Shown here in pieces: positions 1-9,884 of a DNA stretch of 64,000 nt (position 1 is its first letter; the number at the start of each line of letters is the position of its first letter). The DNA is taken from assembly GCF_905163445.1 (NCBI RefSeq), contig NC_053180.1, positions 20,016,701-20,080,700 of the forward strand, written 5' to 3'. A program made the position numbers and the translations under genes. The notes beneath the pieces are model-generated. The model saw only the letters and a program-made list of their open reading frames with translations, searched no databases and was not told the DNA's origin. This stretch comes from Pararge aegeria. Lineage: Eukaryota; Arthropoda; Insecta; Lepidoptera; Nymphalidae.

Positions 1-149
1 TCAGTTTGATACTTTAGGAGACTGAAAATCAGCGATGAGCATTGTTGCCAATGCACAGCAAGGCTGAGTTTGCGGCCATTTGCCAAATTGTTAATAATAT
101 ATTGGTAATAATTTAGTTCAAGATCTTGTATTAACAATAGAGTAGGACA

Positions 150-578
150 ATGAAGGATTCATCGTCATCATTAATCATCAACAGCCCACAAGCGTCCACT
201 GTTGGAAACATAGGCGTTTCCAAGAGCGCGCCACCACACACGGTCCTCGACCTTTCTCATCCAGCCTCTTCCAGCCACCTTTTTAAGGTCATCTGTCCAG
301 CGAGCCGGAGGTCGTCCCACACTGCGCTTACCGATTCGCGGTCTCCACTCCAGAACACGTCTGCCCCAACGGATATCCGTCCTACGACAGACATGACCCG
401 CCCACTGCCACTTCAACTTGCTTATCCTTTGAGCTATGTCGATGACCTTGGTTCTTCTACGGATTTCGAATTATTTATATAATATTAATTATATCCCGAA
501 GAGAGACCCCCAACATAGCTCGCTCGCTAAATTTGTTTGTCAGGTCGACTGTCAGTTTCCACGTCTCGGCTCCATATA
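150..578 (-). mobile_element. RTE-type LINE, ORF2 C-terminal remnant
   Basis: The minus strand encodes the tail of an RTE-clade endonuclease/reverse transcriptase polyprotein. Visible in order are YGAETW near 560-578, ERAMLGVSLRD, then after a frame break KLKWQWAGHV, RRTD, VLEWRPR, GKRSVGRPPARWTDDLKKVA and a tail ending near 171. These are the usual conserved blocks after the RT domain in insect RTE elements. The frame is broken around 470-490 by an AT-rich stretch with a stop, so it is a dead, 5'-truncated copy. Other pieces of the same family lie at 9885, 14217, 41395, 50725 and 57770. Confidence 0.8.
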
Positions 579-639
579 TCATTAAGGATTATTATTATTC
601 AATAAAATAATTTATTAAAGTGTTCAAATTCACTCATAT

Positions 640-880
640 CATTGACTAGCTGCGATACCCGCGGTGTGAATAAATCGTTTGGTTGCTTTGTTAGGACGAA
701 AAGGAAGGTACGATATTAGGTGTGAGGAATGTTCCTGTAAACCGCCCTTGGGAATTTGATCTTTTTCCAGGACCGTGTAAAAATACCGTTTGTCTATGTT
801 AACCTCCATCCTTTCAACTAAACTCTATGGAAAGAATCAATTCAATTGGTTGCAAGTTAGGGCATTACTCTCGTCGTCGA
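640..880 (-). mobile_element. Degenerate Helitron-like copy
   Basis: It starts with ACTAGCTGCGATACCCGCGG, a decayed version of the inverted 3' Helitron end (ACTAGCTGTTGCCCGCGAC). The middle carries the phrases TATGTTAACCTCCATCC and CAATTGGTTGCAAGTTAGGG, typical of lepidopteran non-autonomous Helitrons. No ORF. Boundaries are approximate. Confidence 0.45.
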
Positions 881-894
881 TTCTTAGCAATTTT

Positions 895-1010
895 GAAATG
901 TGACGTCACGGAATTTAGGTTTGTTGGAAGGGGGTGGGAGGGCCCACCCCCTTCCAACAACATGTCACACTTCGTCAACCCCCTCCCACCCCCTTAACGT
1001 GTGACGTAAT
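895..1010. repeat. GC-rich hairpin repeat bounded by GTGACGT
   Basis: It lies between GTGACGTCACGG (about 901) and GTGTGACGTAAT (about 1000). The core 921-938 / 943-960 is a perfect 18-base inverted repeat (TTGTTGGAAGGGGGTGGG) with loop AGGG. A third related G/C tract follows at 976-997. It is non-coding; class unknown, possibly a small TIR transposon. Confidence 0.55.
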
Positions 1011-1031
1011 TTATGGATGGCCTTAGGGACC

Positions 1032-1125
1032 ATACCAATACCAAGTATGGACTCAATCTTAAAGGCACATGATCAAAACTATACCAAGTACCACCAAGTA
1101 GGTACTTGGCACCAAGTACCAAGAA
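1032..1125. repeat. Cluster of ACCAAGTACC-type short repeats
   Basis: The words ACCAAGTA or ACCAAGTACC occur repeatedly here in direct and inverted orientation (for example CCAAGTACCACCAAGTAGG then TACTTGGCACCAAGTACC). It is a short degenerate tandem or inverted array with no ORF. Confidence 0.5.
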
Positions 1126-1379
1126 TAAATGTATGAATTTTAACAGGGAATAAAATATAAACGACGAAACCTTACTGCTGAGGTATCCCGGGATTACGAG
1201 ATTTATCATGCCTGGTGTGGGTCTGCCGACTTACTTTTATATACTACGTTATAAGTTATAACTTACCTGCACAACCAAAAACATATTCAGAGGTATGTTT
1301 ATTTATAACACTCGGTGCTCTAGGAGGCAAATCATTTAACTATTCGTCATTTAATTCACATAAATCAGGGTCAACCTGA

Positions 1380-1815
1380 AACGGTGATAGGGAGGACTTC
1401 GACTTAACTTTTGTGGGGGCGAGTTCGAATCCCAGCTCGCATCTCTACCTTTTCTAAGTTTATTTATGTCTTTTCTAAGTTATGTGCATTGTAAACAATT
1501 ATAACATCGCTTGCTTTGTGAAAAATACTTCGCGAGAAAACCTGCATGCCTGAGAATTCTCCATAATGTTCTCAAAGGCTTTCAGAGTCCACCAATAAAT
1601 AATTTGCGTCCGCGGACTATAACGATTTTTATTACCTGTTATTGTTTGTAAGCACTGGGATGTGCCAGCAATGTAAATTCTCTTAAAACAAATAAATTTT
1701 GACGAAAAACCCATTATTTTTTATCCACCACTGGGCCTGATGGACTACGATCTTAACCCCTTCTCATTGTGGGAGGAGATCCGTGCCTTTTAGGTAGATA
1801 TTATGATGATGACAA
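1380..1815 (+). mobile_element. SINE-B, interrupted copy
   Basis: A tRNA-derived SINE head is seen at 1380-1440 with B box GTTCGAATCCCAGC. The body has GCATGCCTGAGAATTCTCCA and stops in the phrase GAGTCCACCA at 1594. The same SINE resumes at 1731 (CTGGGCC...GGACTACG...CATTGTGGGAGGAGA) and ends near 1815. The gap is the insertion listed at 1595-1730. Confidence 0.75.
1595..1730. mobile_element. Unclassified 136-base insertion inside SINE-B
   Basis: It interrupts the SINE-B phrase GTCCACCAAT...CTGGGCC. The heptamer TCCACCA flanks it (1588-1594 and 1724-1730), consistent with a 7-base target-site duplication. It is AT-rich with no ORF and no recognised ends. Confidence 0.4.
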
Positions 1816-1819
1816 GGGT

Positions 1820-1945
1820 CAACCACCCTGGTGTAGTGATGTGCGCTGTGGTCTCATAAATGCGACGTTCCAGAAGTGAGTCTTCGGACGTGGCTAATTA
1901 GCACCCTACCGACAAAGACTTGCTTCCAAATGATTAAAACACCGC
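1820..1945 (+). mobile_element. SINE-D, internally deleted copy
   Basis: The A-box-like head ACCACCCTGGTGTAGTGATG (1830s) is followed directly by the SINE-D middle (GTGGCTAATTAGCACCCTAC CGACAAAGAC), so the B-box part is deleted. The tail is absent. Confidence 0.5.
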
Positions 1946-2880
1946 GTAACACCATAAGAGTGAATAAAATGGCGGAGAGCAAAATAGGCATTATAATCGC
2001 GGGAAAAAATCCAATTGGATAAAAATTCAGGATAAAGCTAGTACATTTAAAATAGTAAAGAACTAAAAAAATAACGATATTAACCACCCATTATGATTAT
2101 GTAGCGCATTTGTGCAAACTGGAATTTTAAATTAAATTCATTAAGGCAAACCCAGCAAAAAGCTATAATATTATAGCTTCCAGTGGATTCCTATTTAAAC
2201 AGAACACTCAAGATTGATGCCGTCGAAGGGCAACGATGAAACGGTGATTATCTTAATGAAACCTCATAATTTTGGTGACGAGCCACAACTTGGAACAAAC
2301 AAGTCTTCTTAACTGCTTTATAATTACTAACTCTGAGGAAAAAATGCCACCTTAACATGTAAATTTTACTTTATGAATTTTGATAGATCAGATTACCAAA
2401 ACGCATATACAGTTTATAGGTATATAGTTTGAAATACATTCCACTAAAATGATTCTTATGTCCTCACAGTAAAAGCTTCGAACGTTGTTAGAAGAATAAA
2501 GTAAACTCAAAGTTAAACTTGTCTTATGTTATCTTAAGAGACGAAATCGAAAGTTCACGCTTATCTAAAGATTATTTTATGACAGTAGTGCTTAATTTTA
2601 TTAATTCAATTTAATTCTTACGCTCGTTTAATTCACGACTTTATACTAAACTGTGTAAGACATCTTTTACTTTGAATATTCTATATCATTTGCTCATCCA
2701 CCGTAGCGAAGTAATCAATAACAAATTCATACATAAAAATTCTTGTAACTTTAGAGAAGTGACAAAAATCTAGGCATGTAACACAAGCGGAACTTTATTA
2801 TGAAATTAATTTTAAATAATTTAGATATATATATAGAGATACGTCGACTAGAAGACGTTATTAAAATGCGACTATTAAGA
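1946..2880. other. AT-rich stretch, nothing recognised
   Basis: No transposon signature, RNA gene or convincing exon was seen on either strand. Short ORFs lack codon structure. Confidence 0.5.
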
Positions 2881-3178
2881 AGCGGTGATGGCCCAGTGGC
2901 TAGGAGCTCGTCTTACCTTTCTGGGGGCCAAGTTTGAATCCCACCTCTAAATTTTCTAAGTTATGTGCGTTTTAAGTAATCAAATATCACTTGCTTCAAT
3001 GGTAAAGGAAAACATCGTGAGGAAACGTGCATGCCTGTGAGTTCTCCATAATTTTCTCAGAGGTGTGTGAAGTCCACCAATCCGCTCTGGACCAGCGCGG
3101 TGGACGAAGGTCTTAGCCCCGTCCATTGTGAAAGGAGACCCGTGCCCTGTAGTGGGCCGGTAATTTGTTGATATATGT
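2881..3178 (+). mobile_element. SINE-B, nearly complete
   Basis: The A box TGGCCCAGTGG sits near 2888 and the B-box region AGTTTGAATCCCACC near 2930. Then follow CGTGAGGAAACGTGCATGCC, GAGTTCTCCATAATTTTCTC, GTCCACCAATCCGCTCTGG and the 3' GGAGACCCGTGCCCTGTAGT. It is the best full-length plus-strand SINE-B in the window. Confidence 0.85.
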
Positions 3179-3217
3179 TTATTTCGGATAAAAAATGTCT
3201 TCCTTGAATCACCCCAA

Positions 3218-3337
3218 AACTAGTTTACGAATATGTTTATCGCCATCATCTCACTACCGTGTACTTCTCATGTAATGTACGCATCAATAGTGCCACCTAT
3301 GGGCCTACTTGAATAAAGATATTTTTGACTTTGTTGA
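3218..3337 (+). mobile_element. LINE-F 3' end fragment
   Basis: A 5'-truncated 3' UTR: TTTACGAATATGTTTATCGC, CATCATCTCACTACCGTG, GGGCCTACTTGAATAAAGAT, ending TTTTTGACTTTG. It matches the tail of the longer LINE-F copy at 31660-32385. Confidence 0.8.
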
Positions 3338-3700
3338 GTTAATTTTAAGCGAAACTAATATGATCTTGTTCAAAGTTGTTAACATGTGGTGGAAAATGAA
3401 GTTTCATCACCCAAAATTCACTTAAAATTGATAAACTCCTCATGTTGTAAAACGGAGTTTTGTTCGTTAGTACGCAGGCGTAATCAGCTTAGAGCGAAAC
3501 AACTTTTTACTCAACATTGAAACGTAATGAAACTCATCAAAGGGACAAAATTGATAAGTAACACGCTTAGTTTCACTTTCGCCATTTGTGCTCAAACAAA
3601 TCGACAAATCCTGGGAAATTCAGTGCGTGCGATTATAAACTCTGTTTCCAATGTCCCTATCCGACACCATAATAAAAATGGTTAGATAAAGATGTAAAGA
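3338..3700. other. AT-rich stretch, nothing recognised
   Basis: No repeat signature or exon was identified. Confidence 0.45.
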
Positions 3701-3822
3701 TTTTGTCTGGTTCGAGGCTTTGGCCTTGGCTGGTTCTCCATAATTTTCACAAAGGTGTTTGGAGTCCACCGATCCGCACTGGGCCAGCGTGGTGGTCTAC
3801 GGTCCCTTTACCCCTTCGAGAG
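3701..3822 (+). mobile_element. SINE-D scrap joined to SINE-B 3' half
   Basis: 3701-3733 resembles the SINE-D phrase CTGGTCTGG...GAGGCTTCGGCCGTGGCT. From 3731 it becomes SINE-B (GGTTCTCCATAATTTTC, GAGTCCACCGATCCGCACTG GGCCAGCGTGGTGG). The junction is either a recombinant or an insertion at the head of the SINE-B part. Confidence 0.6.
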
Positions 3823-3885
3823 AACATATATATATAATAAATATGTATAGGTATATTTATATATATATATATATATTATACCACT
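3823..3885. repeat. TA-rich microsatellite
   Basis: Imperfect (TA)n with TATATATATATATATAT runs separated by short AT words. Confidence 0.8.
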
Positions 3886-3889
3886 AAAA

Positions 3890-4085
3890 GTTAGCACTTG
3901 ACTTGACTCACCTGCACGGCTAGTATGGGCGAGAGACAATTATCTCCCCGGGGAAAGGATAAAAACTTATCTTCTCCCACAGCCTTATCAACTCTCAAAG
4001 CACTGGTGCACAAGAGGATATAATAATATCCAAATAATATATGTTTAATAATAAACGGGGGTAAACTTCTATTTTTATTCTATTC
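3890..4085 (+). repeat. Unclassified repeat S
   Basis: Shares ATCTCCCCGGGGAAAGGATA, CTTCTCCCACAGCCTTATCA and ACTCTCAAAGCACTGG with sequence at 59380-59640 and 63655-63740. Non-coding. Confidence 0.55.
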
Positions 4086-4171
4086 CAGGTTCACATGCTT
4101 TAGCAGATGGACACGTTAATTATGTCCCTCGTCTTTGTTTGTAGGGTGGAAAGACGGCTGAGGCCGGCTAA

Positions 4172-4250
4172 TTCTGAAACTATAAATTCCAAATTGCCCT
4201 TCCAGGGTATCGAAACCGGGACCTGCCAGATATCGCCAAACGGTTTGATG
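4172..4250 (-). mobile_element. SINE-D head fragment
   Basis: In reverse it reads as the SINE-D B box and following body: GGTCCCGGTTTCGATACCC, then AATTTGGAATTTATAGTTTC. Only the head survives. Confidence 0.6.
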
Positions 4251-4444
4251 ATTTCTTACCCTATTTTCGACTTAAACACTGCACCCATCTTATCGAAATT
4301 TGGCACATGTTAGCTTGAGAAAGAGTTATTTTATCAAGTAAAAACACCCAGCTTCCCTTGACAGAAGTGACAATATTTTGGATGATTTTAACTCCTGCAA
4401 TTCAAAACTAACGGAATCGCAGAAATTATATCTGCATATTAAAA

Positions 4445-4570
4445 GTATTTATATGTATTATATTCATAAAAATATTCATCATCCGTTAAAGTACCCATAA
4501 CACAAGCTATGCTTACTTTGGGGCTAGATGGCGATTTGTGTATTGTCGTAGTATATTTATCTATTTTTGT
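4445..4570 (+). mobile_element. SINE-A 3' portion
   Basis: Contains AAAAATATTCATCATCCGTT, CCATAACACAAGCTATG, CTTACTTTGGGGCTAGATGG and GTATTGTCGTAGTATATTTA. The tRNA-like head is missing. Confidence 0.85.
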
Positions 4571-4825
4571 ATTTAATTAAAAATTACGAACTTAACGTAG
4601 TCACAATATAAAATGAAATACACATCAGCTTTTAATGTCCCATTACTGTGATCAGCATTGTTTTTCATCAGTTTATACCCACGACACAGCTTCAATACTG
4701 ATTCGGCTTTGAAAAATAAAAATCAAATATATTTACATTATTGTATTGTTTGTTTTCTGCGAATGTAAGCAATGAACTCTGTTATCAGCGACTTTCCTAC
4801 CTAATTATATCGTGGGATTCATCGG

Positions 4826-4960
4826 AACCTAGCTTTACCCGTGATTTCTGCCGCGTTTTCTCCCCAGCAACATTACCTTGGAGATTTTCCGGCATAAACA
4901 GGATCATATATCTATTAGGGTACAAACTATATATACATATATCAATTACGTCACAATAGG
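4826..4960 (-). mobile_element. Helitron-like fragment
   Basis: CCTAGCTTTACCCGTGATTT is a decayed inverted Helitron 3' end. It is followed by CCTTGGAGATTTTCCGGCAT, a phrase of the same lepidopteran Helitron group. It explains the short overlapping ORFs here. Confidence 0.45.
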
Positions 4961-5154
4961 TACTGTTGTTGAGCTGAATATAAGTAACAAACAAACAGAC
5001 TCACTTTCGCTTATTTCGATTATCAATAATATGAATAGGTATAAATCGCTTTTAGCATGACTAACTGAGCCTGATATGAGATAAAAAAAATTTTAGCACT
5101 CGCAGTTTATTTTTTCTCTCAATTCTAAGTCTAAAATATTCATTTTTTATTTAG

Positions 5155-5247
5155 TACCGAACCCTCTCCACATTAAGCCCTCTCGCACTTGACTTGGTTC
5201 CTTGTTCCACCTCTAACGAACGGTTACAAATGGAAACAAGCACTTAC
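5155..5247 (+). CDS. Candidate internal coding exon, product unknown
   Basis: A good acceptor (TTCATTTTTTATTTAG, ending at 5154) and donor (CTTAC then GTGAGT at 5248) bound 93 bases, exactly 31 codons. Only frame 1 is open; it begins YRTLSTLSPL and ends LQMETSTY. The GC content is higher than the surrounding DNA and no repeat family covers it. The peptide is not one I recognise. In 64 kb such a pattern can arise by chance, so this stays a candidate without transcript support. Confidence 0.25.
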
Positions 5248-5489
5248 GTGAGTGAAGTATTTTGATATCGTTACAGATTCATCCCAAGTTTGAATTAATT
5301 GTTTAAAATACGCTCTACGTGATTATACGTTACGATGTTTCATTTTAATTGGTTACAAATGCAAATTGTTCACTCTTAATTATTGTTTTCACTTGTTTGT
5401 TTCACATGTATACTGAAAGATGTGAACCGACCATTCATTGGCTGACCTTTGTCAATTCAAAGTCAACTTTGAACTTTGGAATTACTCTT

Positions 5490-5530
5490 TATTCTACACT
5501 AGCTGTAGCCCGTGACTTCGTCCGCGCTTA
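5490..5530 (-). mobile_element. Helitron 3' terminus fragment
   Basis: ACACTAGCTGTAGCCCGTGA followed by CTTCGTCCGCG is the inverted 3' end of a non-autonomous Helitron. The body cannot be followed further. Confidence 0.6.
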
Positions 5531-5889
5531 GTTTTGTTTTTAAAGCATACCTATTGTAAGTTTTGTTTTCTTGTAAAAAATAATTTATAGTGTATAGTTT
5601 TTGAAATGAAGTATTTCAATGAAATGTTTTTATCTCTAAGAATAATTGTTTTGTTTAGGCGTAATCCTTACATTGTTTAAGCACGCGATAACTTCTACAT
5701 TAAATGTCTGATTGGAATAGATTAAAAAGTATTTTGCTGATATATAAATACATTTGATGATAAAACTATTTATTTTAATAAGAATTAATGCTGTGACACT
5801 AATGTAAACGACTTTTGTTTATACCAGCGATTTTATAAAATTTAATAAGCAAAAGCTACTTTCTATTGCGACATAAATTCTAATTCAAA
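5531..5889. other. AT-rich stretch, nothing recognised
   Basis: Probably the decayed body of the flanking Helitron or unique DNA. No ORF or motif is visible. Confidence 0.4.
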
Positions 5890-6065
5890 ATTTCTTTGTT
5901 CATGTAGACAGGCACTTATGAAGCGTTCATACATATATTTTTACATAATTGTAAGGGGATGGTGATAACTTCGTTCGCCAACTTAAACCTAAAGCTACGA
6001 GGGATCCGAACGCGCCCTGGCCTAAGAAGAGCCCACAACTTCTTTTGATCGGATTTTTTTTATTT
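5890..6065 (-). mobile_element. LINE-G 3' UTR fragment
   Basis: In reverse orientation it shows CAGGCACTTATGAAGCGTTC, AATTGTAAGGGGATGGTGAT, CTAAAGCTACGAGGGATCC and CCTAAGAAGAGCCCACAAC, as in the copies at 20522 and 63745. Confidence 0.8.
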
Positions 6066-6394
6066 ACCAATGAAAATTTTTGCATGTTATTGCTAAAATG
6101 ACTTCTGCACACAACAGAGGTGTGAGAGCGGACAGGTACGTGCGGCATGCGTGTGAGTTAATCCCCTTCTCAGAACTCGTCTCGCGCGAGATTTCCTCGC
6201 AAAGTTTCCACACGTGATCATTTTACTGAGCGCGACTAGTTTTCTCGGGTAAACCCTGTTCTTCGTTGATACGTATCACAGGGATTTTTTGCGTCTTCTT
6301 TTTTTAGTATTCCCTTTTAACTTCAACGAAGCTACTTTATAACAATATATCTTGAAGGTCAGTCTCAAAATACATTAAATTATTTTGATTTATT
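6066..6394. other. Unique stretch with CpG-bearing patch
   Basis: 6110-6260 is less AT-rich and CpG-containing (GTCTCGCGCGAGATTTCC). No splice sites, ORF of interest or repeat signature was found. Confidence 0.4.
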
Positions 6395-6580
6395 TATTTT
6401 ATTTAAACACTTTATTTGTAAACCACAAATAGTAAAAAAAAAACAATGGACACAACAAAAATAAACTTTAAAAGTAGGATACAAAGGGCGGCCTTATCGC
6501 TTAGTAGCGATCTCTTCCAGGCAACCTTAGGATTAGGAAAACCAAGGGAAACCGATTGGTGGGGTGTATTATTATTATAT
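6395..6580 (-). mobile_element. Repeat R (LINE-like 3' tail)
   Basis: Starts with a T-rich end read in reverse (CACTTTATTTG), continues to GGGCGGCCTTATCGCTTAG and GCGATCTCTTCCAGGCAACC. The same order occurs at 18847-19280 and 51841-51985. Likely the 3' end of a non-LTR element; class not determined. Confidence 0.6.
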
Positions 6581-6759
6581 ACATACTCTCGAACAATTAC
6601 ACACTAATACTTATCAAGATTACACACATAAAATACTAATAATAATAAATATAAAAAATAATAAACTAATATATACTAAAACATACTTAAATATGAGTAA
6701 GAGTTAATCACTGACACAATTACAGACATTTTAAACGAGAAATGACACATTGATATGTG

Positions 6760-7028
6760 TCATCCCTCAAATAATAAATAAATAAAAAACTACGACAATA
6801 CACACATCGCCATCTAGCCCCAAAGTAAGCATAGCTTGTGTTATGGGTACTGTGATAGCTGATGAATATTTTTTTATGAATAATATACATAAATACTTAT
6901 AATATACAGACAAACACCCAGACACTGAAAAACGTTTGTGTTTTTGGAAAACATTTTCCGGTTGTTGGAATCGAACCCACGGCCTTGGACGCAGAAAGCA
7001 GGGTCCTCCCACTACGCCAATCGGCCAT
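6760..7028 (-). mobile_element. SINE-A, near full length
   Basis: The A-rich tail AAATAAATAAAAAACTACGA is at the left. CCATCTAGCCCCAAAGTAAG and the B box (GGAATCGAACCCACGG in reverse) follow, and the head ends at GCCAATCGGCC. There is a short divergence at 6940-6960. Confidence 0.85.
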
Positions 7029-7104
7029 CAAAAAGTAAGTCAACGTGTACCTTTATTATATTGTTACTATTCGAAGTTTTACTTTTAAAGTATATAGATT
7101 AAAA

Positions 7105-7350
7105 TATACATGGCCCTGTACGAGAGCTATAAGGTGATACGCTCGGATAGGAAGAACTTCCTCCGAGAAAAGCAGGAGAATCTGTATGGTGCAATTTATA
7201 ATTTCTTCAATACTTATACTCCACACCGAACAGATCTTCGGCAATGTACCCTCTACGCACATTCGCTTCGAAACCGGAGCATCCTCAGGAGATGTTGATT
7301 ACAATGAATTTACATAGTATATCATGGATTTTCGCAAAGTAACGCCTGCT
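7105..7350 (-). repeat. Fold-back repeat M, one arm
   Basis: AGAAAAGCAGGAGAATCTGT, CTTCAATACTTATACTCCAC, GCAATGTACCCTCTACGCAC and ACCGGAGCATCCTCAGGAGA match the M copies at 22160 and 45500-45850. Class unknown; no catalytic protein seen. Confidence 0.7.
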
Positions 7351-7371
7351 TCTATCCAATGTATTTTAACC

Positions 7372-7455
7372 GGCAACCACACCGTTCAGACCGTACAGCA
7401 TTGCAACAATGCTGCTTGGCGACATAAATAATCATGGCGATAGTACTTCCCCGCA
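7372..7455 (-). repeat. Repeat E fragment
   Basis: CCGGCAACCACACCGTTCAG, GCAATGCTGCTTGGCG and CATGGCGATAGTACTTCCCC are the reverse of the E copies at 38785, 49800 and 62135. Confidence 0.65.
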
Positions 7456-7549
7456 CAAGCCCTGTCATCCTTTTACTAAATATTATACATTCGCTATTAC
7501 AAGGCTGGTAAGAAGACATAATAGTTTCGGCATCGGTGGTGCGAGCACT

Positions 7550-7900
7550 GTGGCTTACCGGGCAAAGCGCTGAGGCCGCGAGATGCGGGTTGAAATGGCT
7601 TTGGTTAAGGCAGTTTGATATGCATTTTATATTGATATATTTTTTTTCGATAAAAGTATAGGTAAACCCCCTCTCATCCAGGATGTATACAACGGGTTCC
7701 CGGGCGTCTAACAAAGCCAATAAGAGGCATGCCATGGTTAGTTTGGGCATGCCCCCTTTAGAGGGGAAAGTCCCACATAACCTCTGTCCTGCCCAAAGGT
7801 CGCAATCGAGAAATCGTTTTCGCATGTCAAACTCTATAACTTCAAAGTTAAATGAGCCTAATAACACTCGTTTTAGAGTCCTAAATCCTTAAATTCTGAT
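7550..7900. repeat. Unclassified GC-richer repeat P
   Basis: GGTTCCCGGGCGTCTAACAA, GCATGCC...AGTTTGGG and GGGGAAAGTCCCACATA recur at 48748-48870. The long minus-strand ORF across 7352-7867 mixes repeats E and P and is not a gene. Confidence 0.55.
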
Positions 7901-8787
7901 TTTTATTTTACAAACATTCTGCCTGTAGAACTGTGGAACTGTGGACAAATTTATGCTAAAAACAAATTCTATTATAGCTTTTTCCAGCGTTTCGATATGA
8001 ATGTCGAGTAATCGACTCCACGATTGCGAGCGTACCAATCTCTTACTAAGAGTGCTTGCTCATTAACCGATACACAATGTGAGCATCGGTTGAATCGTGA
8101 GCCTGTGTTAAGTGTACAAACTTGTTCGTAATTACTAACATGACAGTTGTTAATCTCTTCATCCAACCTAAAATAATTGCGTGCGACACAGATGCTCGCG
8201 ACAAGTTCGGCCACCCAACAGAGTGGAAGGCGTAAATGGGATGTGTTACTAACTAATCACTGTGTGATAATATTATAAACAGTTTTAAACAAGACTTGAT
8301 GTACCCGTTTAATCCTACCAATATAATGCGAAAGTTCATATGGATTGTTGGATAAATGAATTTTGTTACTCTTTCATGCAAAAAATACTAAACGGATTGT
8401 GATCAAAATTAACAGTTATTATAGGTTATACAGCAGACTAACACAATATTATAATTTATAAAGATATTGTGCAAATTGGCTAAAATCTAACAAAAAGCTC
8501 CAAGTAACATGAAATTGCTATCTTTCTTAGCGTGCGTTGGATAAATCGTTGTAGTTAGGTAAAAATAATAAAAAAAACATAAAATTATACACTTTAAACG
8601 AGTGATGAAACATTGCAATGTTACCTTTCGTGTATAAACTCTTTAATTTTAAGTCATTTTATCACCAAGATAAAATGTTATAAAGTAACTAGAAGTGTAA
8701 AAAAGACAAAAAAAGAAGACGCTGAGAAATGCCGGTGACACGTATCACGTAAAAACGTAACGTTGGGATTACTACTTTTGAACAGTT
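7901..8787. other. Apparently unique stretch, nothing firm
   Basis: 7972-8214 holds an 80-codon minus-strand ORF starting MAELVASICV with several Cys residues. No domain, splice site or repeat was recognised. The rest is AT-rich. Confidence 0.4.
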
Positions 8788-9055
8788 CAAAGTCAAAGTC
8801 AAAGTACAAAATTTCTTTATTCAAGTAGGCCCATAGGTGGCACTTTTGATGCATACATTACATGAGAACAACACGGTAGTGAGATAATGGCGATTCGTAT
8901 ACTTATAATTAAAGCTACGAGGGTTCCTCGTCCAGGTCTAAGAAGAAGCCCGCAACAAACTTAGCCGGGTTTTTTTTCTTTGTTATTACCATCTCACATT
9001 GTCATTTAAAATAATTAGAAGAGCAACCTGGTTAGAGCAATAAACAACATTGGGT
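8788..9055 (-). mobile_element. LINE-F 3' end, 5'-truncated
   Basis: The left edge is the reversed simple-repeat tail (AAGTCAAAGTCAAAGTAC). Then come TTTATTCAAGTAGGCCCATA, GGTGGCACTTTTGATGC, CTACGAGGGTTCC, AAGCCCGCAACAAACTTAGC and AGAGCAACCTGGTTAGAGC. Confidence 0.85.
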
Positions 9056-9469
9056 GGTGATTGGTGATTTTGTTTTTAATTGTTTATGTTACATTAAATT
9101 AACGTTAATGACGCATTGAATTTATGGAGAAAATTGAATTAAGAAACTCGTTCTATATTTGAAGTTAATTATAACGCTTATAAGATGTAGGTCAAACCTT
9201 AACCCACATCAGGTGGTCACTCGCTGGGCCGTCGACAATATAAGCATTCTTTAAATAAAACCAGAGGGCCCGTTAGTATAGCTAATGTATTGTTTATTCT
9301 ACGAAGCTCACGCCAAACATGCTAATAATGCTTTTCATTGTTTGTTTAATTGGTTGTTCACACGCGATTTTGGTTCTACACTTTGCCCTAGGACAAATCG
9401 TAGCCAAGTATCTGTCTCACAATAAGTTCAAAGTTTATATAAAATGTAAGCTTACAGAAAAATCCTTTT
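9056..9469. other. AT-rich stretch, nothing recognised
   Basis: No signature of the families above and no exon candidate. Confidence 0.45.
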
Positions 9470-9745
9470 ATATTGTTAAGGGTTAAACGATAAAAAAGCT
9501 TGGGTGTGAAATGGAACTCGTAACTACATAGCTTAATATTAATTTACTGTGAGATGGTGATAACTAAAAATATTACACGACTAAGTTTGTTGTGAGCTCT
9601 TCTTATACCAGGGCGCGTTTGGAACCCTCGTTGCTTTAGGTTTAAGTTTAAAAATATTGTCAACATATATGTATGAACGCATGAAGCGTTCATACATATA
9701 TGTTGACAATATTTTGTTAAGTGCCTGTAATAGGCATACAAGGAA
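9470..9745 (+). mobile_element. LINE-G 3' end carrying a hairpin
   Basis: AAAAAAGCTTGGGTGTGA, GTGAGATGGTGATAAC, CTAAGTTTGTTGTGAGCTCT and CCAGGGCGCGTTTGGAACCC lead into GTATGAACGC, where the expected TTCATAAGTGCCTG is displaced by an inverted copy (see 9651-9715), then AAGTGCCTGTAATAGG and AATAAAG. Confidence 0.8.
9651..9715. repeat. Perfect 30-base hairpin in LINE-G
   Basis: 9651-9680 and 9686-9715 are exact reverse complements (AAAATATTGTCAACATATAT plus GTATGAACGC), loop ATGAA. Confidence 0.95.
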
Positions 9746-9884
9746 TAAAGATTTATTTTTAATACAATTTGGCAGGTACGAATAAGTACCAAGAAAATAT
9801 TTTTTTATCTCTCTTATGAAAAACAGCTTAAGGTTTAGAATAAAGTAATAGGGGTGGTTACCTAGGTTTTCTGGTAGAAGAACT

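Noticed and set aside
3815..3885. TATA-rich stretch as promoter
   Set aside because: It is a (TA)n microsatellite beside repeats, with no initiator or exon downstream.
7352..7867. 171-codon minus-strand ORF, the longest in the window
   Set aside because: It runs through repeat E (7372-7455) and repeat P, both of which recur elsewhere in other frames; no domain is seen.
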